Shown piece after piece: positions 11,453-21,945 of a DNA stretch of 64,000 nucleotides. Origin of the DNA: Companilactobacillus furfuricola (GTDB lineage Bacteria > Bacillota > Bacilli > Lactobacillales > Lactobacillaceae); contig NZ_RHNT01000004.1 of NCBI RefSeq assembly GCF_003946325.1, positions 28,537 to 92,536 on the forward strand, written 5' to 3'. Under the pieces are notes generated by a model, which saw nothing but the letters and a program-made list of their open reading frames with translations, was not told where the DNA came from and searched no databases. The position numbers and the translations under genes are program-made. Numbering within the stretch: the stretch's first letter is position 1; every line of letters starts with the position of its first letter.

Positions 11453-12277
11453 ATGTTAGAAAATCAAACTTTGAAGTATCAAGATACCACTTTCGATATT
11501 GATACTTATTTTCTAGATAAAATCAGCGATTTCAAGAAAGAAGTTAAGCATCCAGTGGCTATCATTATGCCTGGTGGCGGCTTTAACTTCCATACTGATC
11601 GTGAATCTCAGCCCATTGCCATGAATTTTGCTCAAGCTGGTATCCATGCGGTTGTCTTGCATTATCAATTGTTGAAAGATGGCAAATCTGTTTTCCCATT
11701 AGCACTTCAAGAATTAGCTACAACTTTGAACTGGCTCAGTGAGCATGCAGAAGATAAGCAAATCGACTTAGATAAGATTTTGTTAGTTGGCTTTTCAGCT
11801 GGTGGCAGTATCGTTACTAATTTCAATTCACTAATGACAAATGCGGAGACAAGAAAAGACATTTTTCCTGAAGAACTAAAAGCTATGCCTTATGCGAATA
11901 TCATTGGCTACTCTGTGACAGATATGACGCTAGGTTGGCCTAAGACTTTGGATGCAGCTGAGAAGATGAGTCCAGATCATAAGTTCTGGAAGTCTCAAGA
12001 TACTTTGACTAAGTCAGGTAAACCAACATTTATTTGGCAAACAGTTACAGATCAAACTGTTCCAGTAACTAATTCCTTAGTCTACGCTGCAAAGATGGAA
12101 GAATTAGGACTACCATTTGAGCTCCATTTGTTCTCAAGTGGTCCTCACGGAACAGCTTTGGCCACTTACCAAGTTCAAGAACCAGGCGATGATCATTACT
12201 TGAATCATCAAGTATCCAAGTGGTGGCCACTATGCTTGAATTGGCTTGATCAAATCAACGTATTACCTATTGACTAA
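11453..12277 (+). CDS. Alpha/beta hydrolase, acetyl-esterase-like
   Basis: 274 residues, cytosolic, no signal peptide. An alpha/beta-hydrolase fold is shown by an oxyanion-type GGG motif (IIMPGGGFNFH) and the nucleophile elbow GFSAGG, with Ser115 as the likely catalytic serine. A C-terminal SSGPHG segment supplies the probable catalytic His. The arrangement resembles small carbohydrate acetyl esterases of the BD-FAE/Axe7A type, often found in lactobacilli. The natural substrate is unknown. The start has a strong AGGAGG site. It is monocistronic and convergent with the prepilin peptidase gene, with only a few bases between their stops. Confidence 0.8.
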   Translation: MLENQTLKYQDTTFDIDTYFLDKISDFKKEVKHPVAIIMPGGGFNFHTDRESQPIAMNFAQAGIHAVVLHYQLLKDGKSVFPLALQELATTLNWLSEHAEDKQIDLDKILLVGFSAGGSIVTNFNSLMTNAETRKDIFPEELKAMPYANIIGYSVTDMTLGWPKTLDAAEKMSPDHKFWKSQDTLTKSGKPTFIWQTVTDQTVPVTNSLVYAAKMEELGLPFELHLFSSGPHGTALATYQVQEPGDDHYLNHQVSKWWPLCLNWLDQINVLPID

Positions 12278-12282
12278 TTTTT

Positions 12283-12951
12283 TTACACGAAGATCAGATA
12301 GATTATTCCGGTTGCAACTGACAAATAAGGGATGAATCTAAATGATCTTTTTTTATTAAATAAATTAAGTAGGATACAAAGGCAACAAGCTAAAAATAAT
12401 ATATATACTGCATAAACATATCCGAAGAAAACGGCAATTATAGCTAATAATTCAACGTCGGCAATTCCGATGGCATTGGAAATACTTTGAAAGACGAACA
12501 TGAGAAAATATACTAGTAGTCCTTCGAGAGGATGAAGATATTGCCAGTGAAGGGCTAGGGGGATCAGAAAGGGTAGATAATAGCTTGAATAAATGTAACC
12601 GAATTGAAAGTCTGACACTGATAAAATTACTAGTGCTAAAAACATTGGCACAAACCAGACCAGATCCTTGTGATATAGGGCAGCGCATAATAAAATTGCA
12701 CCACCAAGTATTTCACTGATCGGGTACCAGAATTTTACTAAGTTATTACAATTACGACATTTACCAAAAGTGGCTAAATATCCTAGAATAGGGATGGTAT
12801 AATAGAACGGGATTTGGATGTGACAGTGATCGCAACTGGATCTTTTGTGAGAGAAGACTTGACCTAGCTCAAAGTCTTGGACGAAGACTGTTGCAAATGA
12901 AACAATGCACGCACCGAGAAAGAACATCAATAAGTTGAAGAACAATAGCAT
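12283..12951 (-). CDS. Prepilin peptidase (A24 family, ComC-like)
   Basis: 222 residues and mostly membrane-embedded. An N-terminal methyltransferase-like cytoplasmic loop has two CxxC pairs (Cys40/Cys43 and Cys65/Cys68), and several helices follow. The aspartate pair of the A24 peptidases is visible as S-V-S-D-F-Q-F and I-A-D-V-E-L-L. The second deviates from the usual GxGD. It would cleave and N-methylate prepilin-like ComG pseudopilins for the competence pilus. I placed the start at the ATG at 12951, six bases after GAGGTG. The GTG at 12960 lies inside that site. Confidence 0.85.
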   Translation of the reverse strand: MLLFFNLLMFFLGACIVSFATVFVQDFELGQVFSHKRSSCDHCHIQIPFYYTIPILGYLATFGKCRNCNNLVKFWYPISEILGGAILLCAALYHKDLVWFVPMFLALVILSVSDFQFGYIYSSYYLPFLIPLALHWQYLHPLEGLLVYFLMFVFQSISNAIGIADVELLAIIAVFFGYVYAVYILFLACCLCILLNLFNKKRSFRFIPYLSVATGIIYLIFV

Positions 12952-13018
12952 TTTTATCACCTCAAGTTAGATTACGTAAACTTTTTCTAATTCTTTTTCA
13001 ATCTAGTCAATTGTGTCG

Positions 13019-13047
13019 TTGACACCTTGAGTAGTAGATGTTATTCT
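13019..13047 (+). promoter_or_regulatory. Predicted sigma-A promoter of rpsL-rpsG-fusA
   Basis: TTGACA (13019-13024), a 17-bp spacer and TATTCT (13042-13047), 143 bp before rpsL. Confidence 0.7.
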
Positions 13048-13099
13048 AATAGACGTGCTTTTATTGGCAGCAAGGATGTATTGTTTATAAATATAAGCT

Positions 13100-13170
13100 C
13101 AAAATGTACGCCACTCTAGTGGTTTATTATTTTTTCAAAATTGTGAACCACCTGGATGTGTGTACTTAAA
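13100..13170 (+). promoter_or_regulatory. Candidate leader structure upstream of rpsL
   Basis: CCACTCTAGTGG followed by a T-rich run (about 13110-13136) can form a weak terminator-like hairpin. The same 5' segment can instead pair with GAACCACCTGGATGTGTGTAC just downstream (about 13145-13166). These exclusive pairings would suit an attenuator, but no such control is established here. Confidence 0.35.
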
Positions 13171-13189
13171 TTTTTAGGAGGAACTCTGA

Positions 13190-13603
13190 ATGCCTACAAT
13201 TAATCAATTAGTACGTAAAGGCCGTAAGTCACAAAGCTCAAAGTCAGATGCACCTGCTTTGAACTATGGCTACAATAGTATGAAGAAAATTGCTACAAAG
13301 AACCCAGCACCTCAAAAACGTGGTGTTGCAACTCGTGTCGGTACAATGACACCTAAGAAGCCTAACTCTGCTCTACGTAAGTATGCCCGTGTTAGACTAT
13401 CAAACCTTATCGAAGTAACAGCATATATTCCTGGTATTGGACACAACTTGCAAGAGCATAGTGTTGTTCTTGTCCGTGGTGGCCGTGTAAAGGATCTACC
13501 TGGTGTTCGTTATCACGTTGTTCGTGGTGCTCTTGATACAGCCGGTGTTGATGGACGTATGCAAAGCCGTTCTAAATACGGTGCTAAGAAACCTAAGAAA
13601 TAA
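13190..13603 (+). CDS. rpsL: 30S ribosomal protein S12
   Basis: 137 residues. S12 lines the decoding centre of the 30S subunit and controls accuracy. The signature [11 protein letters not shown] is present, with Lys at residue 56 (the position equivalent to E. coli Lys42), so there is no streptomycin-resistance change there. A strong AGGAGG site precedes ATG. First gene of the streptomycin operon, 31 bp before rpsG. Confidence 0.98.
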   Translation: MPTINQLVRKGRKSQSSKSDAPALNYGYNSMKKIATKNPAPQKRGVATRVGTMTPKKPNSALRKYARVRLSNLIEVTAYIPGIGHNLQEHSVVLVRGGRVKDLPGVRYHVVRGALDTAGVDGRMQSRSKYGAKKPKK

Positions 13604-13634
13604 TTAGATAAGAATATTAACGGAGGAATTTAAT

Positions 13635-14105
13635 ATGCCAAGAAAAGGTAGCGCTCCAAAACGTGACGTTTTGCCTGACCCAATGTATAACTCAAAATTA
13701 GTAACACGCTTGATCAATCATTTGATGTATGACGGTAAAAGAGGTACTGCTTCAACAATCCTTTACCGCGCATTCGATATTATTAAAGATAAGACTGGTA
13801 ACGAACCATTGGATGTCTTCGAAGAAGCCATGAACAATGTTATGCCAGTTCTTGAAGTTAAGGCTCGCCGTATCGGTGGTTCTAACTACCAAATTCCTAT
13901 TGAAGTACGCCCAGATCGTCGTACAACATTAGGTTTACGCTGGATCGTAAGTTACGCACGTCTACGTGGTGAACACACAATGGACGCAAGACTTGCAAAC
14001 GAAATTATGGACGCAGCAAACAATACTGGTGCTGCTGTTAAGAAACGTGAAGACACACATAAGATGGCTGATGCCAACCGTGCCTTTGCTCACTATCGTT
14101 GGTAG
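13635..14105 (+). CDS. rpsG: 30S ribosomal protein S7
   Basis: 156 residues, the standard bacterial length. S7 nucleates assembly of the 30S head and contacts mRNA and tRNA in the E site. The N-terminal [15 protein letters not shown] stretch and the [12 protein letters not shown] core are typical. GGAGG precedes ATG. It lies between rpsL and fusA. In E. coli S7 represses its own operon, but no matching site is obvious in the spacers here. Confidence 0.98.
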   Translation: MPRKGSAPKRDVLPDPMYNSKLVTRLINHLMYDGKRGTASTILYRAFDIIKDKTGNEPLDVFEEAMNNVMPVLEVKARRIGGSNYQIPIEVRPDRRTTLGLRWIVSYARLRGEHTMDARLANEIMDAANNTGAAVKKREDTHKMADANRAFAHYRW

Positions 14106-14139
14106 AATTCAGTAAATCTGAGAGGAGATAAGATTTTTA

Positions 14140-16236
14140 ATGGCTAATAAACGTGAATTTCCATTAGAAGAAACTCGTAATATTGGTATCATGGCCCATA
14201 TTGATGCTGGTAAGACAACAACTACAGAACGTATTCTTTATTATACTGGTAAAATCCATAAGATCGGTGAAACACATGATGGTGCTTCACAAATGGACTG
14301 GATGGCCCAAGAACAAGAACGTGGTATTACTATTACATCAGCTGCTACAACTGCTGAATGGAAAGGTAACCGTATCAACATCATCGATACCCCAGGACAC
14401 GTTGACTTCACAATCGAAGTTGAACGTTCACTTCGTGTTCTTGATGGTGCCATTACAGTTCTTGATGCTCAATCTGGTGTTGAGCCACAAACTGAAAATG
14501 TTTGGCGTCAAGCTTCAACATACGGTGTTCCACGTATTGTTTTCGTTAACAAGATGGATAAGATCGGTGCTAACTTCGACTACTCAGTTGAAACTTTGCA
14601 TGAAAGACTAGATGCAAATGCACATGCTATCCAAATGCCTATCGGTGCCGAAGATAAATTCGAAGGTGTTATTGACCTTATCGAAATGAAAGCTGACCTT
14701 TACGATGAAGATGAGCTAGGTACAAAGTGGGATACAGTTGATGTTCCTGATGAATACAAAGAAAAGGCACAAAAAAAGCGTGCTGAATTGATCGAAGCAG
14801 TTGCTGACGTTGATGATGACATTATGGAGAAGTACCTTGACGGTGCTGAAATCTCAAACGATGAAATCCGTACAGCTATCCGTAAAGCAACTATCAACTT
14901 GAAATTCTTCCCAGTTCTTGCTGGTTCTGCCTTCAAGAACAAGGGTGTTCAAATGTTGATGGATGCGGTTGTTGATTACTTGCCATCTCCACTTGACGTT
15001 CGTCCTTATAAAGCTACAGATCCTAAGGATGAAAGTGAAGTTGAATTGAAAGCTGACGATAGCAAACCATTTGCTGGTTTAGCATTTAAGATCGCTACTG
15101 ACCCATTCGTTGGTCGTCTAACATACATTCGTGTATATAGAGGATCACTTGAATCAGGTTCATACGTTCTTAACGCAACTAAAGACAAACGTGAACGTGT
15201 TGGTCGTTTGCTACAAATGCACTCTAACCACCGTAAGGAAATCCCTGAAGTATTCTCTGGTGATATCGCTGCTGTTATCGGTTTGAAGAATACTACAACA
15301 GGTGACTCACTTACAGATCCTTCAGATCCATTGATCCTTGAATCATTGGATATTCCAGATCCAGTTATCCAAGTTTCTATCGAACCTGATTCAAAGGAAG
15401 ATAGAGATAAGATGGATGTTGCTATCCAAAAACTATCTGAAGAAGATCCAACTTTCCAAGCTGAAACAAATCCTGAAACTGGTGAAACATTGATCGCCGG
15501 AATGGGTGAATTGCACTTGGATATCATGGTTGACCGTATGAAGCGTGAATTCAAGGTTGCATGTAAAGTTGGTGAACCTCAAGTTGCTTATCGTGAAACA
15601 TTCACTAACCCAACTAAGGCTCAAGGTAAGTTTGTTCGTCAATCTGGTGGTAAAGGTCAATATGGTGACGTATGGATTGAATTCACACCAAATGAAGAAG
15701 GAAAAGGTTTCGAGTTCGAAGATGCCATCGTTGGTGGTGTTGTTCCTCGTGAATACATTCCTTCAGTTGAACAAGGTTTGAAAGAATCAATGGAAAACGG
15801 TGTTCTTGCTGGATACCCATTGATCGATGTTAAGGCTAAGTTGTATGATGGTTCATACCACGAAGTCGATTCATCTGAAGCAGCCTTCAAGATCGCTGCC
15901 TCAATTGCTCTACGTAACGCAGCTAAGTCTGCTGGTGCTGTTATTCTTGAACCTATCATGAAGGTTGAAATTGTAACACCAGAAGATTACTTAGGTGATG
16001 TTATGGGACAAGTTACAGCTCGTCGTGGACGTATTGAAGGTATGGAAGAACGTGGAAACGCTCAACTTATCAACTCATTCGTTCCACTTTCAGAAATGTT
16101 TGGTTATGCTACAACACTTCGTTCAGCTACACAAGGCCGTGGTACTTTCACAATGACATTTGATCATTACGAAAAAGTTCCTAAGTCAATTCAAGCTGAT
16201 ATTATTAAGAAAAACGGCGGTAACGCTGACGCTTAA
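14140..16236 (+). CDS. fusA: Elongation factor G
   Basis: 698 residues. This translational GTPase drives ribosomal translocation and, with RRF, ribosome recycling. GTP-binding motifs are intact: AHIDAGKT at 19-26, DTPGH at 83-87 and NKMD at 137-140. Domains II-V follow, including a conserved GMGELHLDI segment. Full length, with no sign of being a TetM-like or EF-G2 paralogue. A GAGAGGAG site precedes ATG. Last gene of the operon. Confidence 0.98.
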   Translation: MANKREFPLEETRNIGIMAHIDAGKTTTTERILYYTGKIHKIGETHDGASQMDWMAQEQERGITITSAATTAEWKGNRINIIDTPGHVDFTIEVERSLRVLDGAITVLDAQSGVEPQTENVWRQASTYGVPRIVFVNKMDKIGANFDYSVETLHERLDANAHAIQMPIGAEDKFEGVIDLIEMKADLYDEDELGTKWDTVDVPDEYKEKAQKKRAELIEAVADVDDDIMEKYLDGAEISNDEIRTAIRKATINLKFFPVLAGSAFKNKGVQMLMDAVVDYLPSPLDVRPYKATDPKDESEVELKADDSKPFAGLAFKIATDPFVGRLTYIRVYRGSLESGSYVLNATKDKRERVGRLLQMHSNHRKEIPEVFSGDIAAVIGLKNTTTGDSLTDPSDPLILESLDIPDPVIQVSIEPDSKEDRDKMDVAIQKLSEEDPTFQAETNPETGETLIAGMGELHLDIMVDRMKREFKVACKVGEPQVAYRETFTNPTKAQGKFVRQSGGKGQYGDVWIEFTPNEEGKGFEFEDAIVGGVVPREYIPSVEQGLKESMENGVLAGYPLIDVKAKLYDGSYHEVDSSEAAFKIAASIALRNAAKSAGAVILEPIMKVEIVTPEDYLGDVMGQVTARRGRIEGMEERGNAQLINSFVPLSEMFGYATTLRSATQGRGTFTMTFDHYEKVPKSIQADIIKKNGGNADA

Positions 16237-16253
16237 TTAATAAGCAAATTAAA

Positions 16254-16291
16254 AGAGATGAAATCTTAATTGATTTCATCTCTTTTTTTTT
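16254..16291 (+). terminator. Intrinsic terminator of fusA
   Basis: A 12-bp stem, AGAGATGAAATC with GATTTCATCTCT, and a run of nine Ts. Confidence 0.9.
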
Positions 16292-16295
16292 GCCC

Positions 16296-16333
16296 GTAAA
16301 ACGATTTCCGGGCGACAGCAAGCTTCCGCTGAG
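16296..16333 (+). repeat. Diverged copy of small palindromic repeat B
   Basis: GTAAAACGATTTCCGGGCGACAGC then CTTCCGCT follows the plan of the better copy at 37996-38035, in the same orientation. It sits between the fusA terminator and the convergent CPBP gene. Confidence 0.45.
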
Positions 16334-16379
16334 TAACTATAGTTACGATAGTTCACGTTGAAATATCTAATCCTATTTT

Positions 16380-17534
16380 TTACTTGAAAAATATATTGTC
16401 GTTTGTCGTTTCTTCCGAATGTTTTATGAGTAACAATATCCCTAATATTATGAAGACTGCCGCTTGAATTACTGTACCCAAAAGATCTTCAGTCGTTACT
16501 TTTCCCGTCATTAATTCGCTCGACGTTGTGTAGAAGACGAGGATGTCCAATAGTGCGTGAAAATAGACTACCAAATAGAAATTATTTGTATAAATATAAA
16601 TTGAAGCAAAGTAGAAACCTATGGCAAAGGCGAAGATTATTTGGATCGTAGTATTACCAAGATCCTGACCGGCAAAAATGTTTGATCCATGAAGTCCGGC
16701 AAATAGTAAACTACTAATTATTACGGCATAAAAAATCCTGTTTCTTCTATTATAAAGATAATTCAATATTAACGTGAGAATAGCATACCTAAAAATGAAT
16801 TCTTCAGCTATCCCGGCCTCTAGGCCACCTAATGTACTCGACCAAGTGATTTTCATGTGTATAAAATGCAGCAGCAACAAACTGTCGCCGGGAAAAGCAT
16901 TCCATAATGCGAACCATGTAGTAAATATGGTTACCGCAATAATGATCCACCAACTACTAGTTGCTTGTTTTTTGAAGTGGGGCATTTCTTGATGCCACGT
17001 TTTCATAGCAATGACCAGTAAGATAACGATAATGATTGCTCCTGCAAACATAGAATCTGAAAGCAGACGAATGACATCATTTTTGTAAATGATCGTTGAA
17101 CCAGTGATGGAATCTAATGAGTTAGTAGCGGTAATGATAAAAGTGTACAAAATTATCGCGATGCGCCCGATCAAATTATTGATAGGGGAAATCAGAGTAT
17201 ATGTGTACGGGATAAACATAACGAATAAATACAATAGAAGGAACACGATCCAAGCGGGATGATTCCAATTAATAAAACTACTAGTTAAAATGATCAATTG
17301 GTTGAAAGCTAACGTCATTGTAATTGGTTGTATTAGTAACTGCAGGATTCGATTAATTTTATCGAATTTTGAGCTGTCGGGATTATCATGGATCAGTAGT
17401 CCGAGGAAATTAACCACTATTACTAGCTCAAATGCTGTGAAGCTTTTAAATATGGCGAAAAATAAAATGACGGTGGAATTTAAGATCAATTGCGTGTAAA
17501 ATAACCGATGTTGGACTGAATTTGTTTTGAGCAT
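16380..17534 (-). CDS. CPBP-family intramembrane metalloprotease
   Basis: About 384 residues with many hydrophobic helices. The C-terminal half carries the Abi/CPBP motifs: A-E-E-F-I-F-R (glutamate pair and arginine), A-G-L-H-G and a later F-H-A-L-L-D-I. These are the expected metal ligands of Rce1-like glutamic/metallo proteases. In lactobacilli such proteins are linked to bacteriocin immunity or processing, but no bacteriocin gene is nearby, so the substrate is unknown. The ATG at 17534 was chosen because GGGAGA lies seven bases upstream. ATGs at 17540 and 17549 are too close to, or overlap, that site. Confidence 0.85.
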   Translation of the reverse strand: MLKTNSVQHRLFYTQLILNSTVILFFAIFKSFTAFELVIVVNFLGLLIHDNPDSSKFDKINRILQLLIQPITMTLAFNQLIILTSSFINWNHPAWIVFLLLYLFVMFIPYTYTLISPINNLIGRIAIILYTFIITATNSLDSITGSTIIYKNDVIRLLSDSMFAGAIIIVILLVIAMKTWHQEMPHFKKQATSSWWIIIAVTIFTTWFALWNAFPGDSLLLLHFIHMKITWSSTLGGLEAGIAEEFIFRYAILTLILNYLYNRRNRIFYAVIISSLLFAGLHGSNIFAGQDLGNTTIQIIFAFAIGFYFASIYIYTNNFYLVVYFHALLDILVFYTTSSELMTGKVTTEDLLGTVIQAAVFIILGILLLIKHSEETTNDNIFFK

Positions 17535-17619
17535 AAACATTTCTCCCATAATGAGTTATTTACATTATGCCATAGTGTTAATGCAAGTCAGTTTTTCTCA
17601 ATTGAAACTAAAAAAATCC

Positions 17620-17648
17620 TTGATAATGCCGGTCCAATCGTGTACTAT
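17620..17648 (+). promoter_or_regulatory. Predicted promoter of the S10 operon
   Basis: TTGATA (17620-17625), a 17-bp spacer and TACTAT (17643-17648). It predicts a leader of about 160 nt before rpsJ. Confidence 0.65.
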
Positions 17649-17654
17649 AAGAGA

Positions 17655-17816
17655 AGTGCTTATTTCATAGGAGAAGTATGCGCCTATTGGTATTTAAAAA
17701 TATCGACGGCATAGAAGTGAGAGGTTGCGACACGCCCGGCCGCTTTGCCACGGCAGAGCTGTTGGATATTTTCACGGAGCCGGTCATCTTGAAAGAGACA
17801 AAAAGGAGGTAACCCC
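17655..17816 (+). promoter_or_regulatory. S10-operon leader RNA
   Basis: The centre (17717-17785) is markedly GC-rich for this genome and carries GGTTGCGACACGCCCGGCCG, a block I recognise from rpsJ leaders of other Lactobacillales. In E. coli the S10 leader binds L4 and mediates attenuation. Whether L4 acts on this leader is inference. It also contains a possible small ORF (next entry). Confidence 0.5.
17678..17812 (+). CDS. Possible 44-codon upstream ORF in the S10 leader
   Basis: ATG at 17678 is preceded by AGGAG four bases upstream. The frame stays open until a TAA inside the rpsJ ribosome-binding region. The predicted peptide begins [11 protein letters not shown] and ends KETKRR. It spans the GC-rich conserved leader, so the open frame may be an accident of RNA conservation. 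No homologous protein family is recognised. Confidence 0.25.
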   Translation: MRLLVFKNIDGIEVRGCDTPGRFATAELLDIFTEPVILKETKRR

Positions 17817-18125
17817 ATGGCAAGTCAAAAAATTCGCATTCGCTTGAAAGCTTACGAACATCGTATCCTAGATCAATCAGCTGACAAGATTGTGGAAACA
17901 GCAAAGAGAACTGGTGCTGAAATTTCAGGTCCAATTCCTTTACCAACAGAACGTTCACTTTATACAGTGTTAGCTTCACCACACAAGCATAAAGATTCTA
18001 GAGAACAATTCGAAATGCGTACACATAAAAGACTTATCGACATCGTTAATCCATCACCTAAGACAGTTGATTCATTAATGAAGTTAGATCTACCATCAGG
18101 CGTAGATATCGAAATCAAATTATAA
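17817..18125 (+). CDS. rpsJ: 30S ribosomal protein S10
   Basis: 102 residues, full length. S10 is a 30S head protein and also the NusE partner of NusB in antitermination. Begins [15 protein letters not shown], and contains GPIPLPTE, both diagnostic. AGGAGGT lies seven bases before ATG. First structural gene of the S10-spc-alpha cluster, after a structured leader. Confidence 0.98.
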   Translation: MASQKIRIRLKAYEHRILDQSADKIVETAKRTGAEISGPIPLPTERSLYTVLASPHKHKDSREQFEMRTHKRLIDIVNPSPKTVDSLMKLDLPSGVDIEIKL

Positions 18126-18156
18126 TAAATTAAAATAAATTATTGGAGGTGCAAAC

Positions 18157-18792
18157 ATGGCCAGAAAAGGAATTCTTGGTAAGAAAATTGGAATGACTCA
18201 AATTTTCACTGAAAACGGCGAATTAGTTCCTGTTACAGTTGTTGAAGCAACACCTAATGTTGTTACACAAGTGAAAACAGCAGAAACAGATGGTTATGAA
18301 GCTATTCAACTTGGCTTTGAAGACCGTCGCGAAGTTCTAACTAATAAACCTGCCAAAGGTCATGCAGAAAAGGCAAACACAACTCCTAAACATTACACTC
18401 GCGAGTTCCGCGATGTTGAAATGGGAGATTACGAATTAGGTGGAGAAGTTAAAGTAGACACATTTAATTCAGGTGATATTGTCGACGTTACAGGTACATC
18501 AAAGGGACACGGAATGCAAGGTAACATCAAGAGATTCGGACAAGCTAGAGGTCCTGAAACTCACGGTTCTAGATACCACCGTGTTGCTGGTTCAATGGGT
18601 GCTATCATCAACCGTGTATTCAAAGGTAAGATGCTCCCAGGACGTATGGGTAACAATCGCGTGACAACACAAAATCTAGAAGTTGTTAAAGTTGATGCAG
18701 ATAAGAATGCAATCATGATCAAGGGTAATGTCCCTGGTGCTAACAACTCACTAGTTAAAATCCAAACAGCTGTTAAAGCTAATACAAAATAG
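18157..18792 (+). CDS. rplC: 50S ribosomal protein L3
   Basis: 211 residues. L3 is one of the first proteins in 50S assembly and reaches the peptidyl-transferase centre. Start [17 protein letters not shown] and the internal [11 protein letters not shown] segment, part of the loop near the catalytic centre, are typical. GGAGGTG precedes ATG. Confidence 0.98.
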   Translation: MARKGILGKKIGMTQIFTENGELVPVTVVEATPNVVTQVKTAETDGYEAIQLGFEDRREVLTNKPAKGHAEKANTTPKHYTREFRDVEMGDYELGGEVKVDTFNSGDIVDVTGTSKGHGMQGNIKRFGQARGPETHGSRYHRVAGSMGAIINRVFKGKMLPGRMGNNRVTTQNLEVVKVDADKNAIMIKGNVPGANNSLVKIQTAVKANTK

Positions 18793-18809
18793 GAAGGAGG
18801 AACTGAGTT

Positions 18810-19433
18810 ATGACAAAAATCACAGCCTATAAAGACAGCGGTGCTGAAAATGGTACTGTTGAAGCAAATGATTCAATCTTCGGAATTGAACCAAACAACT
18901 CTGTAGTTACTGATGCTGTTATTATGCAACGTGCTACTTTGAGACAAGGTACACACGATGTTAAGAACCGCTCTGAAGTACGTGGTGGTGGTAAGAAACC
19001 ATGGCGTCAAAAAGGAACAGGTCGTGCTCGTCAAGGATCAATCCGTTCACCACAATGGGTTGGCGGTGGTACTGTTTTCGGTCCCACACCTAGATCATAC
19101 GCATACCATCTTCCTAGAAAAGTTAGCCGTTTAGCATTGAAGTCTGTACTTTCACAAAAAGCTGCTGACGGTAACATGATCGTTATCGACTCAATTTCAT
19201 ACGACAAGCCAAGTACTAAATCATTCGCACAATTACTTACACAAGTTGGTGTTGACGGAAAGGCTCTTGTAGTTGTTGAAGACGGAAATGACAATGTTGC
19301 TTTATCAGCAAGAAACATTTATAAAGTTACAGTTGTTGCACCAGAAGGTGTTAACGTTCTTGATGTTATCAACGCTAAGAAATTAGTAGTTACACAAGCA
19401 GCACTTTCTAAAATTGAGGAGGTGCTTGGATAA
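18810..19433 (+). CDS. rplD: 50S ribosomal protein L4
   Basis: 207 residues. L4 is an assembly protein whose extended loop lines the exit tunnel. The loop [18 protein letters not shown] is intact; this is the region where macrolide-resistance changes occur in other species. In enterobacteria L4 also represses the S10 operon. The stop overlaps the rplW start by one base (TAATG), suggesting translational coupling. Confidence 0.98.
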   Translation: MTKITAYKDSGAENGTVEANDSIFGIEPNNSVVTDAVIMQRATLRQGTHDVKNRSEVRGGGKKPWRQKGTGRARQGSIRSPQWVGGGTVFGPTPRSYAYHLPRKVSRLALKSVLSQKAADGNMIVIDSISYDKPSTKSFAQLLTQVGVDGKALVVVEDGNDNVALSARNIYKVTVVAPEGVNVLDVINAKKLVVTQAALSKIEEVLG

Positions 19434-19720
19434 TGAGCGCAAGAGACGTAATTATTCGCCCAGTCGTTACTGAAAACTCAATGGATCAAATGGCAGACAA
19501 GAAGTACACATTTGATGTTGCTTTAGATGCTAACAAAGTTAACGTGAGACAATCCATTGAAGAAATTTTCGGTGTAAAAGTTAAAAAAGTAAATATCATG
19601 AATGTTTCAGGTAAGAAGAAACGCCAAGGTCGTTATGTTGGTTATACAGCAAAACGTCGTAAAGCTGTTGTTACACTTACAGAAGATTCAGATGAAATTA
19701 AGATTTTTGATGAAGAATAA
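19433..19720 (+). CDS. rplW: 50S ribosomal protein L23
   Basis: 95 residues. L23 sits at the tunnel exit and docks trigger factor and SRP. It begins with [13 protein letters not shown], and the [19 protein letters not shown] loop matches the family. Translationally coupled to rplD, with GAGGAGG inside the end of rplD. Confidence 0.98.
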   Translation: MSARDVIIRPVVTENSMDQMADKKYTFDVALDANKVNVRQSIEEIFGVKVKKVNIMNVSGKKKRQGRYVGYTAKRRKAVVTLTEDSDEIKIFDEE

Positions 19721-19736
19721 TTAAGGAGGTCAAATA

Positions 19737-20570
19737 ATGGCGATTATCAAGTATAAACCAACCACAAACGGTCGTCGTAATATGACAGGTTCTGACTTTG
19801 CCGAGATTACAAAGAAATCTCCTGAAAAGACATTGTTAGACTCACAAAGCCATACAGCTGGTCGTAACTCATACGGTCATATTACAGTTCGTCACCGTGG
19901 TGGTGGTCACAAGCAACATTACCGTATCATCGATTTCAAACGTACAAAAGATGATGTTGAAGCTACAGTAAAGGCTATCGAATACGATCCAAACCGTACT
20001 GCTAACATCGCATTGTTACACTATTCAGATGGTGTTAAATCATATATCTTAGCTCCTAAGGGACTTGAAGTTGGACAAAAAGTTCAATCAGGTGTTGATG
20101 CAGATATCAAACCAGGAAATGCTCTTCCACTAGAAAACATTCCAGTAGGTACTATTCTTCATAACGTTGAGCTCAAACCTGGTAAGGGTGGTCAATTAGG
20201 CCGTTCTGCTGGTGCTTCAATTTCATTACAAGGTAGAAACGGTAAATATTCTATTTTACGTTTACCTTCAGGCGAAGTTCGTATGATTTTATCAACTTGC
20301 CGTGCAACCGTTGGTTCAATTGGTAATGAACAACATGAATTAATTAAGATTGGTAAAGCTGGACGTAAGCGTTGGTTAGGCTTCAGACCTACAGTTCGTG
20401 GTTCAGTTATGAACCCTAACGATCACCCACACGGTGGTGGTGAAGGTAAAGCTCCTATCGGTCATCCATCACCAATGTCACCATGGGGTAAGAAGACCTT
20501 GGGTAAGAAAACTCGTTCATCACATGCCAAATCTGAAAAGCTTATTGTTCGTCATAGAAAAGGTAAGTAA
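19737..20570 (+). CDS. rplB: 50S ribosomal protein L2
   Basis: 277 residues, usual length. L2 is needed for subunit association and peptidyl-transferase activity. The [14 protein letters not shown] motif near the C-terminus contains the conserved functional histidine, and the [12 protein letters not shown] segment is also typical. AAGGAGG precedes ATG. Confidence 0.98.
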   Translation: MAIIKYKPTTNGRRNMTGSDFAEITKKSPEKTLLDSQSHTAGRNSYGHITVRHRGGGHKQHYRIIDFKRTKDDVEATVKAIEYDPNRTANIALLHYSDGVKSYILAPKGLEVGQKVQSGVDADIKPGNALPLENIPVGTILHNVELKPGKGGQLGRSAGASISLQGRNGKYSILRLPSGEVRMILSTCRATVGSIGNEQHELIKIGKAGRKRWLGFRPTVRGSVMNPNDHPHGGGEGKAPIGHPSPMSPWGKKTLGKKTRSSHAKSEKLIVRHRKGK

Positions 20571-20604
20571 TCATTTCGCAGGAATAATATAAGGAGGACA
20601 TAAG

Positions 20605-20880
20605 ATGAGTCGTAGTTTAAAAAAGGGACCATTCGCAGATGCACATCTTCTTAAGAAGATCGACGCACAAGTAGATTCTGACAAGAAATCAGTTATCAAA
20701 ACATGGTCAAGACGTTCAACAATTTTTCCTAGTTTCGTAGGATTCACAATTGCAGTTCATGATGGGCGTAAGCATGTGCCAGTTTATATCCAAGAAGATA
20801 TGGTTGGCCACAAGTTGGGCGAATTCGTACCAACACGTACATTCCATGGACATGGAACAGACGATAAGAAAACTAAGTAA
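20605..20880 (+). CDS. rpsS: 30S ribosomal protein S19
   Basis: 91 residues. S19 binds the 30S head near the A-site finger. [18 protein letters not shown] and [17 protein letters not shown] are diagnostic. Strong AGGAGG site. 16 bp before rplV. Confidence 0.98.
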   Translation: MSRSLKKGPFADAHLLKKIDAQVDSDKKSVIKTWSRRSTIFPSFVGFTIAVHDGRKHVPVYIQEDMVGHKLGEFVPTRTFHGHGTDDKKTK

Positions 20881-20896
20881 TAAGAAGGGAGACTAA

Positions 20897-21253
20897 ATGA
20901 TGGCAGAACAAGAAATTACATCTGCAACAGCCAGAGTGAAAAATGTTCGTATTGCACCTCGTAAAGCCCGCCTTGTTATTGATTTGATCAGAAACAAGAA
21001 CGCTGCTGAGGCATTAGCAATTTTGCAATTTACACCAAGAGCAGGCTCTCCTATTATTGCCAAAGCTCTTAAATCTGCAATTGCAAACGCAGAACACAAT
21101 TTTGATTTAGATGCACAAAACCTAGTAGTTAGCGAAGCATTCGTTGACGAAGGACCAACTCTTAAACGTTTCCGTCCAAGAGCTAAAGGTTCAGCATCAC
21201 CAATCAACAAGAGAACAAGTCACATTACAGTTGTAGTAACAGAAAAAGATTAG
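20897..21253 (+). CDS. rplV: 50S ribosomal protein L22
   Basis: 118 residues. L22 has a globular body and a long beta-hairpin that lines the exit tunnel. [17 protein letters not shown] and the terminal [20 protein letters not shown] hairpin region are intact, with no tunnel-tip insertions. Tandem ATGs at 20897 and 20900; the first is placed better behind AAGGGAG. Confidence 0.97.
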   Translation: MMAEQEITSATARVKNVRIAPRKARLVIDLIRNKNAAEALAILQFTPRAGSPIIAKALKSAIANAEHNFDLDAQNLVVSEAFVDEGPTLKRFRPRAKGSASPINKRTSHITVVVTEKD

Positions 21254-21270
21254 TATTGGAGGTAACTTGA

Positions 21271-21942
21271 GTGGGTCAAAAGATTAATCCAGTCGGATTC
21301 CGTGTCGGTGTTATCCGTGACTGGGATGCCAAATGGTATGCAGAAAAAGATTTTTCAACTTTCTTACACGAAGATCTTAAGATTCGTGATTACATTGAAA
21401 ACAGACTTGCAAATGCTTCAGTTTCAAGAATTGAAATCGAACGTACAGCAAAGAATGTTACAATTTCAATCCACACAGCTAAGCCAGGAATGGTTATTGG
21501 TAAAGGTGGTTCTGAAGTTGAAAAATTACGTAACGAACTAAACAAATTAGTTAACAGAAACATTCACATCAACATTATTGAAATTAAGAAACCTGATTTA
21601 GATGCAAAACTTGTCGGTGAAAACGTTGCTCGTCAACTTGAAGCACGTATCGCATTTAGACGTGCACAACGTCAAGCCGTACAACGTTCACGTCGTGCAG
21701 GTGCAAAAGGTATTAAGATTCAAATATCTGGTCGTTTAAACGGTGCTGATATGGCTCGTAGAGAATGGCATACAGAGGGAACTGTTCCTCTTCACACATT
21801 GCGTGCAGATATCGATTATGCATGGGTTGAAGCAAAGACTCAATACGGTAACTTAGGTGTCAAAACTTGGATTTATCGTGGTGAAATTCTTCCTGCAAAG
21901 CCTAATCATAATGAAGACAACAATGAAGGGAAAGGAGAATAA
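21271..21942 (+). CDS. rpsC: 30S ribosomal protein S3
   Basis: 223 residues, GTG start after GGAGGTAAC. S3 forms part of the mRNA entry channel. It starts [14 protein letters not shown] type II KH domain with the GKGG loop follows (M-V-I-G-K-G-G-S), then a Gly/Arg-rich C-terminal domain. Three bases separate it from rplP. Confidence 0.98.
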   Translation: MGQKINPVGFRVGVIRDWDAKWYAEKDFSTFLHEDLKIRDYIENRLANASVSRIEIERTAKNVTISIHTAKPGMVIGKGGSEVEKLRNELNKLVNRNIHINIIEIKKPDLDAKLVGENVARQLEARIAFRRAQRQAVQRSRRAGAKGIKIQISGRLNGADMARREWHTEGTVPLHTLRADIDYAWVEAKTQYGNLGVKTWIYRGEILPAKPNHNEDNNEGKGE

Positions 21943-21945
21943 TCT

